In this document: positions 1 to 8,665 of the stretch, one piece after another
How positions within the stretch are numbered: the stretch's first letter is position 1
How the letters are laid out: each line of letters begins with the position of its first letter
Assembly (NCBI RefSeq): GCF_033100095.1
Contig: NZ_CP136921.1
Coordinates: forward strand, 1,458,501 to 1,522,500
Direction of reading: 5' to 3'
Length of the DNA: 64,000 nucleotides
DNA from: Diaphorobacter limosus
GTDB taxonomy: Bacteria > Pseudomonadota > Gammaproteobacteria > Burkholderiales > Burkholderiaceae_C
Position numbers and translations under genes: made by a program
Notes under the pieces: model-generated
The model's input: only the letters and a program-made list of their open reading frames with translations
Database searches by the model: none
Told to the model about the DNA's origin: nothing

Positions 1-695
1 GCCGGCGCCAGCCCGCCCACCTGCAGCGCAAAGCCGGCGCGCGTGCGAAACAGAAAGGCCCACAGCAGCGCCACGCCGATGAGCGCCAGCGGCAGGCCGA
101 TGGTCACGCGCGAGCCGGCAAACAGCTTGGGCATCTGCGTCACGCGCTCGAACATCTTGGTCTGCGGAAAGTTGTAGCCCATCGGGTCCTTCCACGGCCC
201 ATAGACCAGGTAGCCGAGCAGCAGCGTGGCCACATAGACCAGCATCAGGCTGACCAGAATTTCGTTGGCATTGAAGCGGTCGCGCAAGAGCGCCGTGATG
301 CCCGCCCAGGCCATGCCGCCAAGCACGCCCGCCACCAGGATGGCCGGCACGATCCACGGCCCCGTGCCCTTGTCGGCCAGCAGCGCCACGCCCCCGGCGG
401 CCACGGCGCCGATGACGAACTGCCCCTCGGCACCGATGTTCCAGACATTGGAGCGAAAGCACACCGCCAGACCCAGGGCTATGAGCAGCAGCGGCGTGGC
501 CTTCAGCGCCAGCTCGCCCAGCGCATAGGGCGACTTGATGGGCTCCCAGAAGAACACCTGTAGGCCGCGCAGCGGGTCCTTGCCCAGCGCGGCGAACAGC
601 GCCACGCCGATCAGCACCGTGATCGCCAGCGCCAGCAACGGCGAGCCATAGGCCCACAGGCGCGAGGCCTGGGGCCGCGCCTCAAGCTTGAGCAT
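1..695 (-). CDS. ABC transporter permease, BMP/nucleoside-type (partial, cut by window start)
   Basis: Inner-membrane permease of a BmpA-dependent ABC importer, the family that takes up purine nucleosides or related compounds. The ATG at 695 is chosen because it begins MLKLEARPQASR followed by a strongly hydrophobic segment (LLALAITVLIGVALFAAL). It overlaps the end of the ATPase gene by 14 nt, as in translationally coupled operons. Further hydrophobic stretches and the motif CFRSNVWNIGAEGQ, typical of YufP/BPL_transp_2 permeases, follow at about residues 75-90. About 231 codons are visible; the C-terminus lies beyond the window. The family is clear, but the substrate (nucleoside or purine) is inferred from the family and from the purine genes elsewhere in the window. 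Confidence 0.85.
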   Translation of the reverse strand, partial: MLKLEARPQASRLWAYGSPLLALAITVLIGVALFAALGKDPLRGLQVFFWEPIKSPYALGELALKATPLLLIALGLAVCFRSNVWNIGAEGQFVIGAVAAGGVALLADKGTGPWIVPAILVAGVLGGMAWAGITALLRDRFNANEILVSLMLVYVATLLLGYLVYGPWKDPMGYNFPQTKMFERVTQMPKLFAGSRVTIGLPLALIGVALLWAFLFRTRAGFALQVGGLAP

Positions 696-2283
696 GGCCG
701 CCCCCCTGATCTGCGCCGCCAGCGCCCAGGTGCTGCTGCACATCGGCATGCCACAGGCCGCTCATCCATTCGCCTATGCGCGCCACCGTCGCCTCGGCAC
801 GCGGCACGCTGGGCGACAGCCGCCCCTTGGCCAGCACATGCAGGCGGTCACAGATCTCGAACAATTCGTCCAACTCCTCGCTGATGACCAGCACCGCGCA
901 GCCCTTGTCGCGCAGCTGCAGTATTTCGCCACGGATCTGCGCCGCCGCGCCCACGTCCACGCCCCAGGTGGGCTGGCTGACGATGAGCAGCCTGGGCGCG
1001 GCGTCGATCTCGCGGCCGACGATGAACTTCTGCAGGTTGCCGCCCGACAGCGACTGGGCCGGCGCATTCGGCCCACCGGCCTTGACATGGAAGCGCTCGA
1101 TGATGGCGCGCGCCTGGTGCTGCAGCTGCCCCATGCGCAGCCAGCCGCCCCGGCCCACCGCGTTGCCGCGCGTGAGCAGCAGGTTGTGCGCCAGGCTCAT
1201 GCTGGGCACGGCGCCACGGCCCAGGCGCTCCTCGGGCACGAAGTGCAGGCCCAGGGCGCGCCGGCGCCGCGGGCTCAGGCGGCCGGCGTTCTTGCCCGCC
1301 AGTTGCACCATGGCCGGTTGCGCGCGCTGGTCTTCGCCCGACAGCGCGTAGAGCAGCTCCTTCTGCCCGTTGCCCGAGATGCCGGCAATGCCCACCACCT
1401 CGCCGGCGCGCACATCCAGGTCGATGGCCAGCAGCGGCACGCCAAACGGGTCGGTGGCCGGCAAGCTCAGGTTGCGCGTGTGCAGCACCACTTCGCCCGC
1501 GCTCAGCGCGCGGTGCGTCAGCCGTGGCGGCTCGGCGCCAATCATCAGGCGCGACAGCGAGGCGTTGGACTCCTGCGCCGGGTTGCACACGCCCGTCACC
1601 CGGCCCGCGCGCATCACCGTGCAGGCGCTGCACAGCTCGCGGATCTCGTGCAGCTTGTGGCTGATGTAGAGGATGGAGCAGCCCTCGCTGGCCAGCTTTC
1701 TCAGCACCACGAAGAGCTTGTCCACGGCCTGCGGCGTGAGCACCGAAGTGGGCTCGTCCAGGATCAGCAGCCTGGGCGCGGTGAGCAGCGCACGGATGAT
1801 CTCCACGCGCTGCATCTCGCCCACCGAGAGGGTGTGCACGGGCCGCTGCGGGTCAATGTCCAGCCCGTACTCGGCCGCCGTGGCGCTGATGCGGCGCGCC
1901 ACCTCGGCCAGTGGCAGGCGCCTGTCCTGGCCCAGCCAGACGTTCTCGGCCACGGTCAGGGTGTCGAACAGGCTGAAATGCTGGAACACCATGGCAATGC
2001 CGAGCTGGCGCGCCTCCTGTGGGTTCTTCACCTGCACGGGCCGGCCGTCGAACAGCATCTGCCCGGCGTCGGGCTTGACGGCGCCGTAGATGATCTTCAT
2101 CAAGGTGGACTTGCCGGCGCCGTTCTCGCCCAGCACGGCATGCACCTCGCCGGGCTGCACGGTGAGCGATATGGCGTCGTTGGCCAGCACGGCCGGGTAG
2201 CGCTTGGTGATGCCCGCCAACTGCAGCCGCGGCGCCGCCCGCGTGGGCATGGCGGCGGCATCAGATTGGGGGGGTGGATTCAT
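682..2283 (-). CDS. ABC transporter ATP-binding protein with two ABC domains (BMP/nucleoside-type)
   Basis: A 533-residue tandem ATPase that powers the permease encoded just downstream. The N-terminal domain has Walker A GENGAGKST at 52-60, signature LSVGE at about 152 and Walker B LLILDEP at about 172. The C-terminal domain has signature LSGGNLQKF but a degenerate Walker A (GISGNGQKE), as is usual for RbsA/MglA/YufO-type double ATPases. An AGGAGAC ribosome site precedes the ATG. Gene order ATPase-permease with overlap fits a BMP-family importer; a second permease and the BmpA lipoprotein would be expected beyond the left edge. The purine/nucleoside substrate is an inference. Confidence 0.88.
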   Translation of the reverse strand: MNPPPQSDAAAMPTRAAPRLQLAGITKRYPAVLANDAISLTVQPGEVHAVLGENGAGKSTLMKIIYGAVKPDAGQMLFDGRPVQVKNPQEARQLGIAMVFQHFSLFDTLTVAENVWLGQDRRLPLAEVARRISATAAEYGLDIDPQRPVHTLSVGEMQRVEIIRALLTAPRLLILDEPTSVLTPQAVDKLFVVLRKLASEGCSILYISHKLHEIRELCSACTVMRAGRVTGVCNPAQESNASLSRLMIGAEPPRLTHRALSAGEVVLHTRNLSLPATDPFGVPLLAIDLDVRAGEVVGIAGISGNGQKELLYALSGEDQRAQPAMVQLAGKNAGRLSPRRRRALGLHFVPEERLGRGAVPSMSLAHNLLLTRGNAVGRGGWLRMGQLQHQARAIIERFHVKAGGPNAPAQSLSGGNLQKFIVGREIDAAPRLLIVSQPTWGVDVGAAAQIRGEILQLRDKGCAVLVISEELDELFEICDRLHVLAKGRLSPSVPRAEATVARIGEWMSGLWHADVQQHLGAGGADQGGGHAQA

Positions 2284-2324
2284 GCCGAGATTGTCTCCTA
2301 GTTTTTTGTCTTGCGATTTTGAAT

Positions 2325-2393
2325 GAAAAAGGCATATAGCGCTTCCCCAATGCGTGCTGATAGCTATTTATTTAATAGTATCAACGCTCCGGC
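2325..2393. repeat. Palindromic intergenic repeat, copy R2
   Basis: Copy of the roughly 60-bp repeat family found across the window, with the recognisable blocks AAAAAGGC, TAGCGCTT and GATAGCTATTTATTTAATAG. It lies between the ABC ATPase start and the diguanylate cyclase stop. It is one of the more diverged copies in its central part. Confidence 0.7.
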
Positions 2394-2422
2394 ACAGCCC
2401 CCCCGCGCCGCAGCATCGTGCA

Positions 2423-4516
2423 TCACGCGCGAACGCGCACCGCTCCCAGGTGGACGCGGTTGCGCCCGGCACACTGGGCCTCGTAGCAGGCCATGTCGGC
2501 CGCGTGCAGCACGGCGGCCGCGTCGCGCAGCCCCGGCGCCAGCGGCACCAGGCCTATGCTCAGGCCCAGCGTGAAGCTGCGCCCCTGGTAGGCGGGCTCC
2601 CAGGCCCGCACCGTGGCACGCAAACGCTCGGCCACGGCCTGGCCATTGGCCAGGCTGCTGGCGGGCAGCAGCACGGCGAATTCATCACCACCCAGGCGCG
2701 CCGCCCAGCCACTGCGCTGGACCTCGGCCTCCAGCAGGCGTGCCAGGCGGCGCAGCACATCGTCAGCCACGGCCCGGCCCGCCAGATCATTGACCACGGT
2801 GAAATGATCCACGTCCATGAACAGCAGCACGCCCTGCTCCGGCGCCAGCGCGCCCGGTTGCGCCGCGCGCTGGGCCCGCTCGGCCAGCAGCACCCGAAGG
2901 CGGCGCTCGAACTCGCCATGGTCGAGCAGCTGGGTCAGCGCATCGTGGCTGCTCTCCCAGGCCTGCTGCGCGCGCGCCTCACGCTCGGCGGTGCAATCCT
3001 GCACGGTCCAGACCACGCCGCGCCCGGGCTCGCCGGGCTGCACCAGCTGGCCTCGCACATGGCCCCACAAGACGCTGCCGTCCTTGCGCAGCAGGGGCAG
3101 TTCACCGTCAAACGCGCCATGCGCGGCAAACGCCTCATGCACCTGCTGGGCCGTATCCAGCCCATCCTCATGCGGGGCCAGCAGGTCGATCAGGTTGCGC
3201 CCCTGCAACTCCTGTGGCGCATGACCCAGCAGGCGGCAAACCTGCTGGCTCACCACCTCCACCTGCTCGGCACGCGTGACCGCAATGCCCAGCGGCACAT
3301 GCTCAAGCACCGCCTGCAGCTGGCGCACCAGGGTGTCCGCGCCGCGCTGGGACTTGCGCCGGCCCTCCAGCAACCGGGTGCACACGCGCACCACATCGTC
3401 CACTTCACCGCTGGAGCGGGGCCAGGGTTCGTCAGCCCCCTCGGCGGTCGAGGCCGAGCGCTCGTCGGCCTCCAGCGCCGCCCGTACGCGCAGGCGCAGC
3501 AGCGTCAACGGCCGCGCCAGCCACAGCATGAACAGCGTGGCCAGCAGGCAGACGCCGCCCGCGGCCACCGCCACCTGCCCCCAGGCGCGGCGCTGGGCCT
3601 GCTGCAACGGCGCCAACATGGACTGGGCGTCGCTGACCCGCGCCACCATCCACTGCGGCATGGGCACGCCGGCCAGGCTGACCACATGATCGGCCTGCGG
3701 CTGCGCGGCCGCGCCACCCGCGAATGTTTGCCCGGCAGCGCGCCAATCGGCATAGGCCTGGGCCAGGCCGGGCTCATCGCTCACCTGGCCCAGCACACGC
3801 TCCAGATTCGGGTGCGACAGGATGACCCCGTCGCGCGTGAAAATGACCAGCCGTGAATCGCTGCGTTCCGGCAACGACAGCGAATGCGGCAGCAAGCCCT
3901 GCGACTGCAGCCGCAGCACGCCCGACACGACGCCCATGACCCGCCCCTCGCCGCGCAGCAGCGGCATGGTGAACATCACACGCGCATCGGTCGGGCTATT
4001 GCCGATCAGGCCCGACACCAGCGGCTTGCCGTTGACCAGGGTGCGCACCAGGTAGTCGCGCTCGGTGGGGTCGAGATCCGAGGCCTTGGCCAGCCGGCCA
4101 TAGCGCAGATTCACGCTCAGGGTGCCGTCCTTGCGCGCCACCTGGATGGCATCGAAGAAGCGCACCGCCGGCAGGCCCTGCTGCAGCAGCCAGCCCAGCG
4201 ACGCGGGCGATTCAAGTATCTCCGGCGTGATGCCCTCGGCCACGGTGGACAGCACCTTCTGGCTCTGCTCGATCTTGCTCGCCAGCAGGCGCGCGACCAA
4301 CTCCACCTCGTCGTTCTGCTGGCTCACCAGCCTGTCCATGGCCTCCTGGCCCATGGCATGCGAGACCCACCAGGCAGCAAGCGAGCCAGACAGTGCAATG
4401 GCGGCCAGCGCCACCAGAAGCAGCTTGCGCACCAGCGGCCCGGGGAACCAGCCCGAGGCCGTCGATTCCTCAGCCTCCGGCTCCCACGCCGCGGGTTGAT
4501 GCGCAGGCAAGTTCAT
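2423..4516 (-). CDS. Membrane sensor diguanylate cyclase (Cache-like sensor, HAMP-like linker, PAS, GGDEF)
   Basis: A 697-residue c-di-GMP synthase. I use the ATG at 4516, which has GGAGTGG upstream; the frame is open further but without signal. One membrane segment spans about 31-51, followed by a periplasmic sensor region of about 250 residues and a second membrane segment (LLATLFMLWLARPLTLL). A PAS-like region (LEHVPLGIAVTRAEQVEVV) and a GGDEF domain with intact GGDEF at about 609-613 follow. The RxxD product-inhibition site expected just upstream of GGDEF is not present (QRSG at that place), so feedback inhibition may be absent. No EAL domain is seen. The ligand is unknown. Confidence 0.85.
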   Translation of the reverse strand: MNLPAHQPAAWEPEAEESTASGWFPGPLVRKLLLVALAAIALSGSLAAWWVSHAMGQEAMDRLVSQQNDEVELVARLLASKIEQSQKVLSTVAEGITPEILESPASLGWLLQQGLPAVRFFDAIQVARKDGTLSVNLRYGRLAKASDLDPTERDYLVRTLVNGKPLVSGLIGNSPTDARVMFTMPLLRGEGRVMGVVSGVLRLQSQGLLPHSLSLPERSDSRLVIFTRDGVILSHPNLERVLGQVSDEPGLAQAYADWRAAGQTFAGGAAAQPQADHVVSLAGVPMPQWMVARVSDAQSMLAPLQQAQRRAWGQVAVAAGGVCLLATLFMLWLARPLTLLRLRVRAALEADERSASTAEGADEPWPRSSGEVDDVVRVCTRLLEGRRKSQRGADTLVRQLQAVLEHVPLGIAVTRAEQVEVVSQQVCRLLGHAPQELQGRNLIDLLAPHEDGLDTAQQVHEAFAAHGAFDGELPLLRKDGSVLWGHVRGQLVQPGEPGRGVVWTVQDCTAEREARAQQAWESSHDALTQLLDHGEFERRLRVLLAERAQRAAQPGALAPEQGVLLFMDVDHFTVVNDLAGRAVADDVLRRLARLLEAEVQRSGWAARLGGDEFAVLLPASSLANGQAVAERLRATVRAWEPAYQGRSFTLGLSIGLVPLAPGLRDAAAVLHAADMACYEAQCAGRNRVHLGAVRVRA

Positions 4517-4706
4517 ACCCACTCCGCTTTTGAAGCGCCTGTGGCAAGCAGATGGAAGGTGAAGCGCTGCATATGGGCGGGCGAGAAAATGACCTCGGGC
4601 CAATATACGCAGCGCCTCCATGGCCCGGCTTGGGTGGAACCCTGTGAGCCACGGATGAAAACCCTGACACGCGGCAAATGCACGTCATATTTGAAACAAA
4701 TAGATG

Positions 4707-4745
4707 CAAAAAGCGCTGAAACCGCCGGGTTTCAGCGCTTTTGCC
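4707..4745 (-). terminator. Intrinsic terminator downstream of the FNR-type regulator
   Basis: Perfect 15-bp inverted repeat: arm AAAAGCGCTGAAACC at 4709-4723, loop GCCG, matching arm at 4728-4742, with a T-run on the minus strand. It sits between the end of the regulator gene and the diguanylate cyclase promoter, so it ends the regulator transcript. Confidence 0.85.
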
Positions 4746-4768
4746 TGCTGAAAGCAAGACAGGGGTGG

Positions 4769-5401
4769 TTAAAACCCCGCCACCATCTGCAGCGCGCGTG
4801 GCTGCGGCAGGTTCAGTACATTGCCGGTGCCGGTGATCAAGCCATGCTCGCGCAGGTGGCGCAGCACACGCGACAGGGTCTCGGGCGCGATGCCCAGTTG
4901 CGCGGCGATCAGACGCTTGCGCTGGTGCAGGGTGACGCGCAGGCCGCCATCCTCGGCGTTGTGCGCGTGGCGCAGCAACCATTGGGCGCAGCGCGCCTCG
5001 GCGTCCTGCGCCAGGCGGCTGACGGCCAGCTCGGTTTGCTGGCAATAGCCGGTGGCCATGTCGCGCAGCAGGGCCTGCGCCGGCTCGGGCAGATCGTCAA
5101 AGCTGCGCTTGAAGTCCTCCAGCGGCACGCGGCGCAACTGCACGCGCGTGTCGGCCACCATGTCCACGGCGCAGGGCTGGTCCAGCAGGGCCGTGGCGGC
5201 GTCGAGCCAGAACGGCCCTTCGATCACGCCGAGCTGGTGGCGCAACACGCCGTCCTCGCGCACGCCCAGCAGCACTCGGCCACTGTCCAGGTAGAGCACG
5301 GAGGCGGGTTGCTGGTGGCGCTGACGCAGCACTTCGCCCGCGGTGGCCACCTCGATCTGCACGGACTGGTCTGAGGACGGAATGGGGAACATAGGCGCCA
5401 C
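4769..5401 (-). CDS. Crp/Fnr-family transcription regulator (FNR-type DNA specificity, no Fe-S cysteine set)
   Basis: A 210-residue regulator with an N-terminal cyclic-nucleotide-binding-like barrel (about 15-110), a long dimerisation helix and a C-terminal winged helix. The recognition helix carries ETLSR at about 174-178, the E-x-x-S-R pattern that in FNR proteins reads TTGA half-sites. It lacks the N-terminal cysteine cluster of true oxygen-sensing FNR; only scattered cysteines are seen. It therefore looks more like Dnr/NnrR-type or another non-Fe-S member. An in-frame ATG four codons in (5392) is a possible start. An FNR-like box lies 27-40 nt upstream, suggesting autoregulation. Its sensed signal is unknown. 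Confidence 0.85.
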   Translation of the reverse strand: MAPMFPIPSSDQSVQIEVATAGEVLRQRHQQPASVLYLDSGRVLLGVREDGVLRHQLGVIEGPFWLDAATALLDQPCAVDMVADTRVQLRRVPLEDFKRSFDDLPEPAQALLRDMATGYCQQTELAVSRLAQDAEARCAQWLLRHAHNAEDGGLRVTLHQRKRLIAAQLGIAPETLSRVLRHLREHGLITGTGNVLNLPQPRALQMVAGF

Positions 5402-5427
5402 TGTGCCGGCGTACCCACTTTTGCACT

Positions 5428-5441
5428 TTGAGGAATATCAA
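5428..5441. promoter_or_regulatory. FNR-type box upstream of the Crp/Fnr gene
   Basis: TTGAGGAATATCAA matches the FNR/Dnr consensus TTGAT-N4-ATCAA at nine of ten positions. It is enclosed by a further inverted pair, ACCCACT and AGTGGGT. It lies just upstream of the minus-strand regulator, consistent with self-control; it could also act on the divergent porin gene. Confidence 0.6.
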
Positions 5442-5492
5442 TAGTGGGTTAGCACGGCCGTCAACAATATGCGGCTCTTTGCATGCTATTTT

Positions 5493-5500
5493 TGTATACA
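5493..5500. promoter_or_regulatory. Putative GntR operator TGTATACA upstream of the porin gene
   Basis: TTTTTGTATACACGCAA context, with the same 8-bp palindrome found at the purine-catabolism promoters in the 38-59 kb region. It lies about 165 nt upstream of the porin start. That the regulator binds here is an inference from the shared motif. Confidence 0.45.
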
Positions 5501-5663
5501 CGCAACACTCTGCACCCGTACGGCCGAAAAAACTGGCGACATGGATGGCGCGTCACCAAAATGGCGCGCTGACACGCTTGCGCCAGGCCCGGCGCCGTGC
5601 AACACCCCCCACAGGATCGCCTGCAGGCACCCAGCCATGCCAGGCCCCACCGGAGACAAACCC

Positions 5664-6689
5664 ATGAACCACAAGCTGATTGCCCTTGCCACCGCCGCGC
5701 TGTGCGCCGCCGGCGCCCACGCCCAATCCTCCGTCCAGGTCACCGGCCTGATGGATGTGTATGCCGGCTCCATGAAGATGGCCGGCGACGCCAAGCGCAA
5801 GTCGGTCGTCGACAGCGGCGGCATGACCACCTCGTGGTTCGGCTTCAAGGGCACGGAAGACCTGGGCGGCGGCCTCAAGGCCAGCTTCCAGCTGACCTCG
5901 TTCATCCAGGTCGATGACGGTACCCAGGGGCGCTTTCCGAAGGACACCTTTTTCTCGCGCGACGCCAACGTCAGCCTGTCGGGCGGTTTTGGCTCGGTGC
6001 TGCTGGGCCGCTGGATGGCGCCCAACTTCCTGCCCTCGGTCATCGGCAATCCGCTGGGCGACTCGTTCGAGTTCTCACCACTGATCCTGCACAAGAACGT
6101 GCCGCTGTTCAACGCCTCGAACTGGAAGGCCACCACGCCGTCCGACACCGGCTGGAGCAACCAGATCGTCTACAGCACGCCCAACATCGGCGGCTTCAAG
6201 GCCAACCTGCAATACCAGTTTGGCGAGCAGCCGGGCGACAACGGCAAGAAGAACATTGGCGCCAACTTCTTCTACTTTGGCGGCCCCCTGACGGTGACGG
6301 GCTATTACGAACGCGACCAGATCAGCAACCCCGCGGTTCCCAACACCTACCTGGGCACGACCAAGAAGGACTGGATGCTGGCCGCCGCCTATGACTTCAA
6401 GGCGGTCAAGCCCTACCTGAGCTATGGCCAGACCAAGGCCGACAACAGCCCGGACAAGGCCAAGACGCTGCAGCTTGGCGCATCCGCACCGCTGGGCGGC
6501 GGCAGCCTGCTGGCGTCCTGGGCCAAGACCGAGCTGTCGGCCTCCAACCTGGATCGCAAGACCTTGACCGTGGGCTACGACTACTACCTGTCCAAGCGCA
6601 CCGACGTGTACGCCATGTTCATGAACGACCGCATCACCAGCCAACCGACAGGCAACAGCTTCGGCGTGGGCATACGCCACCGCTTCTGA
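5664..6689 (+). CDS. Gram-negative porin (OmpC/Omp32-like, trimeric beta barrel)
   Basis: A 341-residue outer-membrane diffusion channel of the betaproteobacterial porin_4 family. A signal peptide ends at AHA|Q (residue 20); the mature N-terminus SSVQVTGLMDVYAG and the C-terminus FGVGIRHRF with terminal phenylalanine are typical of barrel porins. The ATG at 5664 is chosen because it gives the signal peptide and has CGGAGAC upstream; the frame is open earlier. A strong terminator follows. The TGTATACA motif upstream hints that it may serve purine uptake, which is not shown by the protein sequence. Confidence 0.92.
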   Translation: MNHKLIALATAALCAAGAHAQSSVQVTGLMDVYAGSMKMAGDAKRKSVVDSGGMTTSWFGFKGTEDLGGGLKASFQLTSFIQVDDGTQGRFPKDTFFSRDANVSLSGGFGSVLLGRWMAPNFLPSVIGNPLGDSFEFSPLILHKNVPLFNASNWKATTPSDTGWSNQIVYSTPNIGGFKANLQYQFGEQPGDNGKKNIGANFFYFGGPLTVTGYYERDQISNPAVPNTYLGTTKKDWMLAAAYDFKAVKPYLSYGQTKADNSPDKAKTLQLGASAPLGGGSLLASWAKTELSASNLDRKTLTVGYDYYLSKRTDVYAMFMNDRITSQPTGNSFGVGIRHRF

Positions 6690-6710
6690 TCGGTTTAAGC
6701 TCTCGCGCAC

Positions 6711-6748
6711 GGGGCACGCTGGCTGATGGCCGCGTGCCCCTTGTTTTT
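6711..6748 (+). terminator. Intrinsic terminator of the porin gene
   Basis: Arms GGGGCACGC (6711-6719) and GCGTGCCCC (6732-6740) followed by TTGTTTTT, 22 nt after the porin stop codon. Confidence 0.8.
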
Positions 6749-6781
6749 GCCCCTGACCACACGAAGACGGAGAAGCCCCCC

Positions 6782-7219
6782 ATGCCCATGTTTGTCGATA
6801 CCTCACCACCCGGCCAGTGCATCTTTTGCCGACTGGTGCAGGGCAGCATCCCCGCCGCCAAGGTGTACGAGGACGCGCTGACCATCGCCTTCATGGACAT
6901 CGGCCAGGTCACACCGGGCCATGTGCTCGTGGCCACCCGGCGTCACGCGGCCACGCTGCTGGACGCCACACCCGAAGAGGCCGCCGCCGTGATGCAGACC
7001 GCGCACCGCGTGGCGCGCGCCATACAGGCCAGCTTCGACCCGCCGGGCCTGACCCTGCTGCAGGCCAATGGCATACTGGGCTGGCAGACCGTGGCCCACT
7101 TTCACATGCATGTGGTGCCGCGCCACGAGGGCGATGGCCTGGGCCTGACCTGGCCGCGCCAGGAGCCGCCGGCCCAGACGCTGGCCGGCTACGCCGAACG
7201 CCTGCGCGCGGCGCTGTGA
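6782..7219 (+). CDS. HIT-family nucleotide-binding hydrolase
   Basis: A 145-residue histidine-triad protein with the catalytic motif HFHMHVVPRH near residue 103 and the N-terminal zinc-type motif CIFCRLV. These proteins hydrolyse AMP-lysine, AMP-NH2 or dinucleoside polyphosphates. The ATG at 6782 follows an ACGGAGAAG ribosome site; a GTG 16 codons earlier is less likely because it lies in the porin terminator. It is a housekeeping type and the physiological substrate cannot be told. Confidence 0.88.
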   Translation: MPMFVDTSPPGQCIFCRLVQGSIPAAKVYEDALTIAFMDIGQVTPGHVLVATRRHAATLLDATPEEAAAVMQTAHRVARAIQASFDPPGLTLLQANGILGWQTVAHFHMHVVPRHEGDGLGLTWPRQEPPAQTLAGYAERLRAAL

Positions 7220-7309
7220 ACCCGGTGCGCCAGCGGTGGCAAAGCCGCCGCGCGGCACGCCCCACCGCAGCTTGCACCCCCTGAACAGCGCCTCTTCAGC
7301 GCCCATTCA

Positions 7310-7367
7310 TACTATATTATTAATAGCTGTTTGCGCTTAACTACAGTGCGCTGCAGCCATTTTTGAT
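7310..7367. repeat. Palindromic intergenic repeat, copy R3
   Basis: Contains ACTAT, TTAATAGCTGTTTGCGCTTA and GCGCTGCAGCCATTTTTG in the standard order of this repeat family. It lies between the HIT gene and the MFS gene and may form part of the transcript boundary. Confidence 0.75.
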
Positions 7368-7420
7368 CGTATTGGCACGCCCTGCACGGCCGATCAGACT
7401 CTGCTACCCTCGCGCGCATC

Positions 7421-8665
7421 ATGTCCGTCCCGTCCGCAGCCATAGGAGCGCAGCAGGCACCGGCCGTGCCCGCTGGCCTGGCCATCGTGGTGCTGGCCCT
7501 GCTGCTGAGCATCCAGCCCGTCACCACCGACCTGTACCTGCCCGCCCTGCCCGCGCTCACGCGCGGCCTGGGTGCGGACGTGGCCGCAGGCCAGCTCACG
7601 CTGTCGGCGCTGCTGCTGGCCTTTGGCTGCTCGCAGCTGGCCTGGGGACCGCTGTCGGATCGCTTTGGCCGCCGGCCGGTGCTGCTCGCCGGGCTGGGGC
7701 TGTACACGCTGGCCTCGGTGGGTGCGGTGCTGGCGCCGTCCATGGATCTGCTGGTGGCCTGGCGCACGGCCCAGGGCCTGGCCATGGGCGCGGTGGTGAT
7801 GTGTGCGCGCGCCATCGTGCGCGACCTGTACACGCCGCTGGCGGGGGCGCGCGCCATGTCCAAAGCGCTCACCGGGTTGGGGCTGATCGCCTGCCTGTGC
7901 GCCCCGCTGGGCGGCCTGTTGACCGAATGGCTGGGCTGGCGCGCGGCGCTGCTAGTGCTCACCGCCTATGCCGTGGCCACGCTGGCCCTGGTGGCCCTGC
8001 GCCTGCCCGAGACGCTGGGCCAGCGCAACCCACGGGCGCTGCACCCGGCGACGCTGGTGCGCACCTGGGCACTGGTGCTGCGCACGCCCACGTTCTGGGC
8101 CTTCTCGCTGCTGACCACGGCCAGCTATGGCGGGCTGTTCACCTTTCTGGCGGCCTCGTCCTTCGTGTACCTGGACGTGCTGGGCAGCTCGCGCACGCAG
8201 TACGGGCTGACGCTGCTGTCCACCGCCGCGGCCTACCTGCTGGGCACGCTGCTGTGCCGGCGCCTGCTGGCGCGCCATGGCCTGAAGCGCACGGTGGCCA
8301 TTGCCGGGTTGTTGAGCGCCAGCGGCGGGCTGCTGATGCTGCTGGCCGCCGCCCTGGGCTGGCACAGCGTGGCGGCGCTGCTGCCGCCGTTCTACCTGTT
8401 CATGCTGGGCCATGGCATCCACCAGCCCTGCGGGCAATCGGGCGCAGTGGGGCCGTTTCCGCAGGCGGCTGGCGTGGCATCGGCGCTCAATGGCTTCATG
8501 ATGATGCTGGCGGCCTTTGCCATTGGCCGCTGGCTGGGCGGCGCGCTGGACGGAACCGTCTGGCCGCTGGTGCAGGGCGTGGCCCTGTGGTCGCTGCTGC
8601 TGGCTGCCATTGCCTGGACGCTGGTGCAGCGCCACGCCCCGCAGGAGAGCGCCCATGCCCCGTAA
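7421..8665 (+). CDS. MFS transporter, Bcr/CflA drug-resistance type
   Basis: A 414-residue inner-membrane proton-driven exporter with 12 predicted hydrophobic segments. Family marks are [13 protein letters not shown] in the first helix-loop and [19 protein letters not shown] in the loop between helices 2 and 3 (MFS motif A). The sequence [11 protein letters not shown] near residue 127 is typical of Bcr/CflA. No clear ribosome site is seen before ATG 7421, but upstream alternatives are worse. It overlaps miaA by 11 nt, so the two are probably co-transcribed. The exported substrate is unknown. Confidence 0.88.
   Translation: MSVPSAAIGAQQAPAVPAGLAIVVLALLLSIQPVTTDLYLPALPALTRGLGADVAAGQLTLSALLLAFGCSQLAWGPLSDRFGRRPVLLAGLGLYTLASVGAVLAPSMDLLVAWRTAQGLAMGAVVMCARAIVRDLYTPLAGARAMSKALTGLGLIACLCAPLGGLLTEWLGWRAALLVLTAYAVATLALVALRLPETLGQRNPRALHPATLVRTWALVLRTPTFWAFSLLTTASYGGLFTFLAASSFVYLDVLGSSRTQYGLTLLSTAAAYLLGTLLCRRLLARHGLKRTVAIAGLLSASGGLLMLLAAALGWHSVAALLPPFYLFMLGHGIHQPCGQSGAVGPFPQAAGVASALNGFMMMLAAFAIGRWLGGALDGTVWPLVQGVALWSLLLAAIAWTLVQRHAPQESAHAP

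Noticed and set aside
688..2301. Long open frame antisense to the ABC ATPase
   Set aside because: Typical GC-rich shadow frame; composition is His/Gln/Ala-rich with no domain, and the opposite strand has clear ABC motifs throughout.
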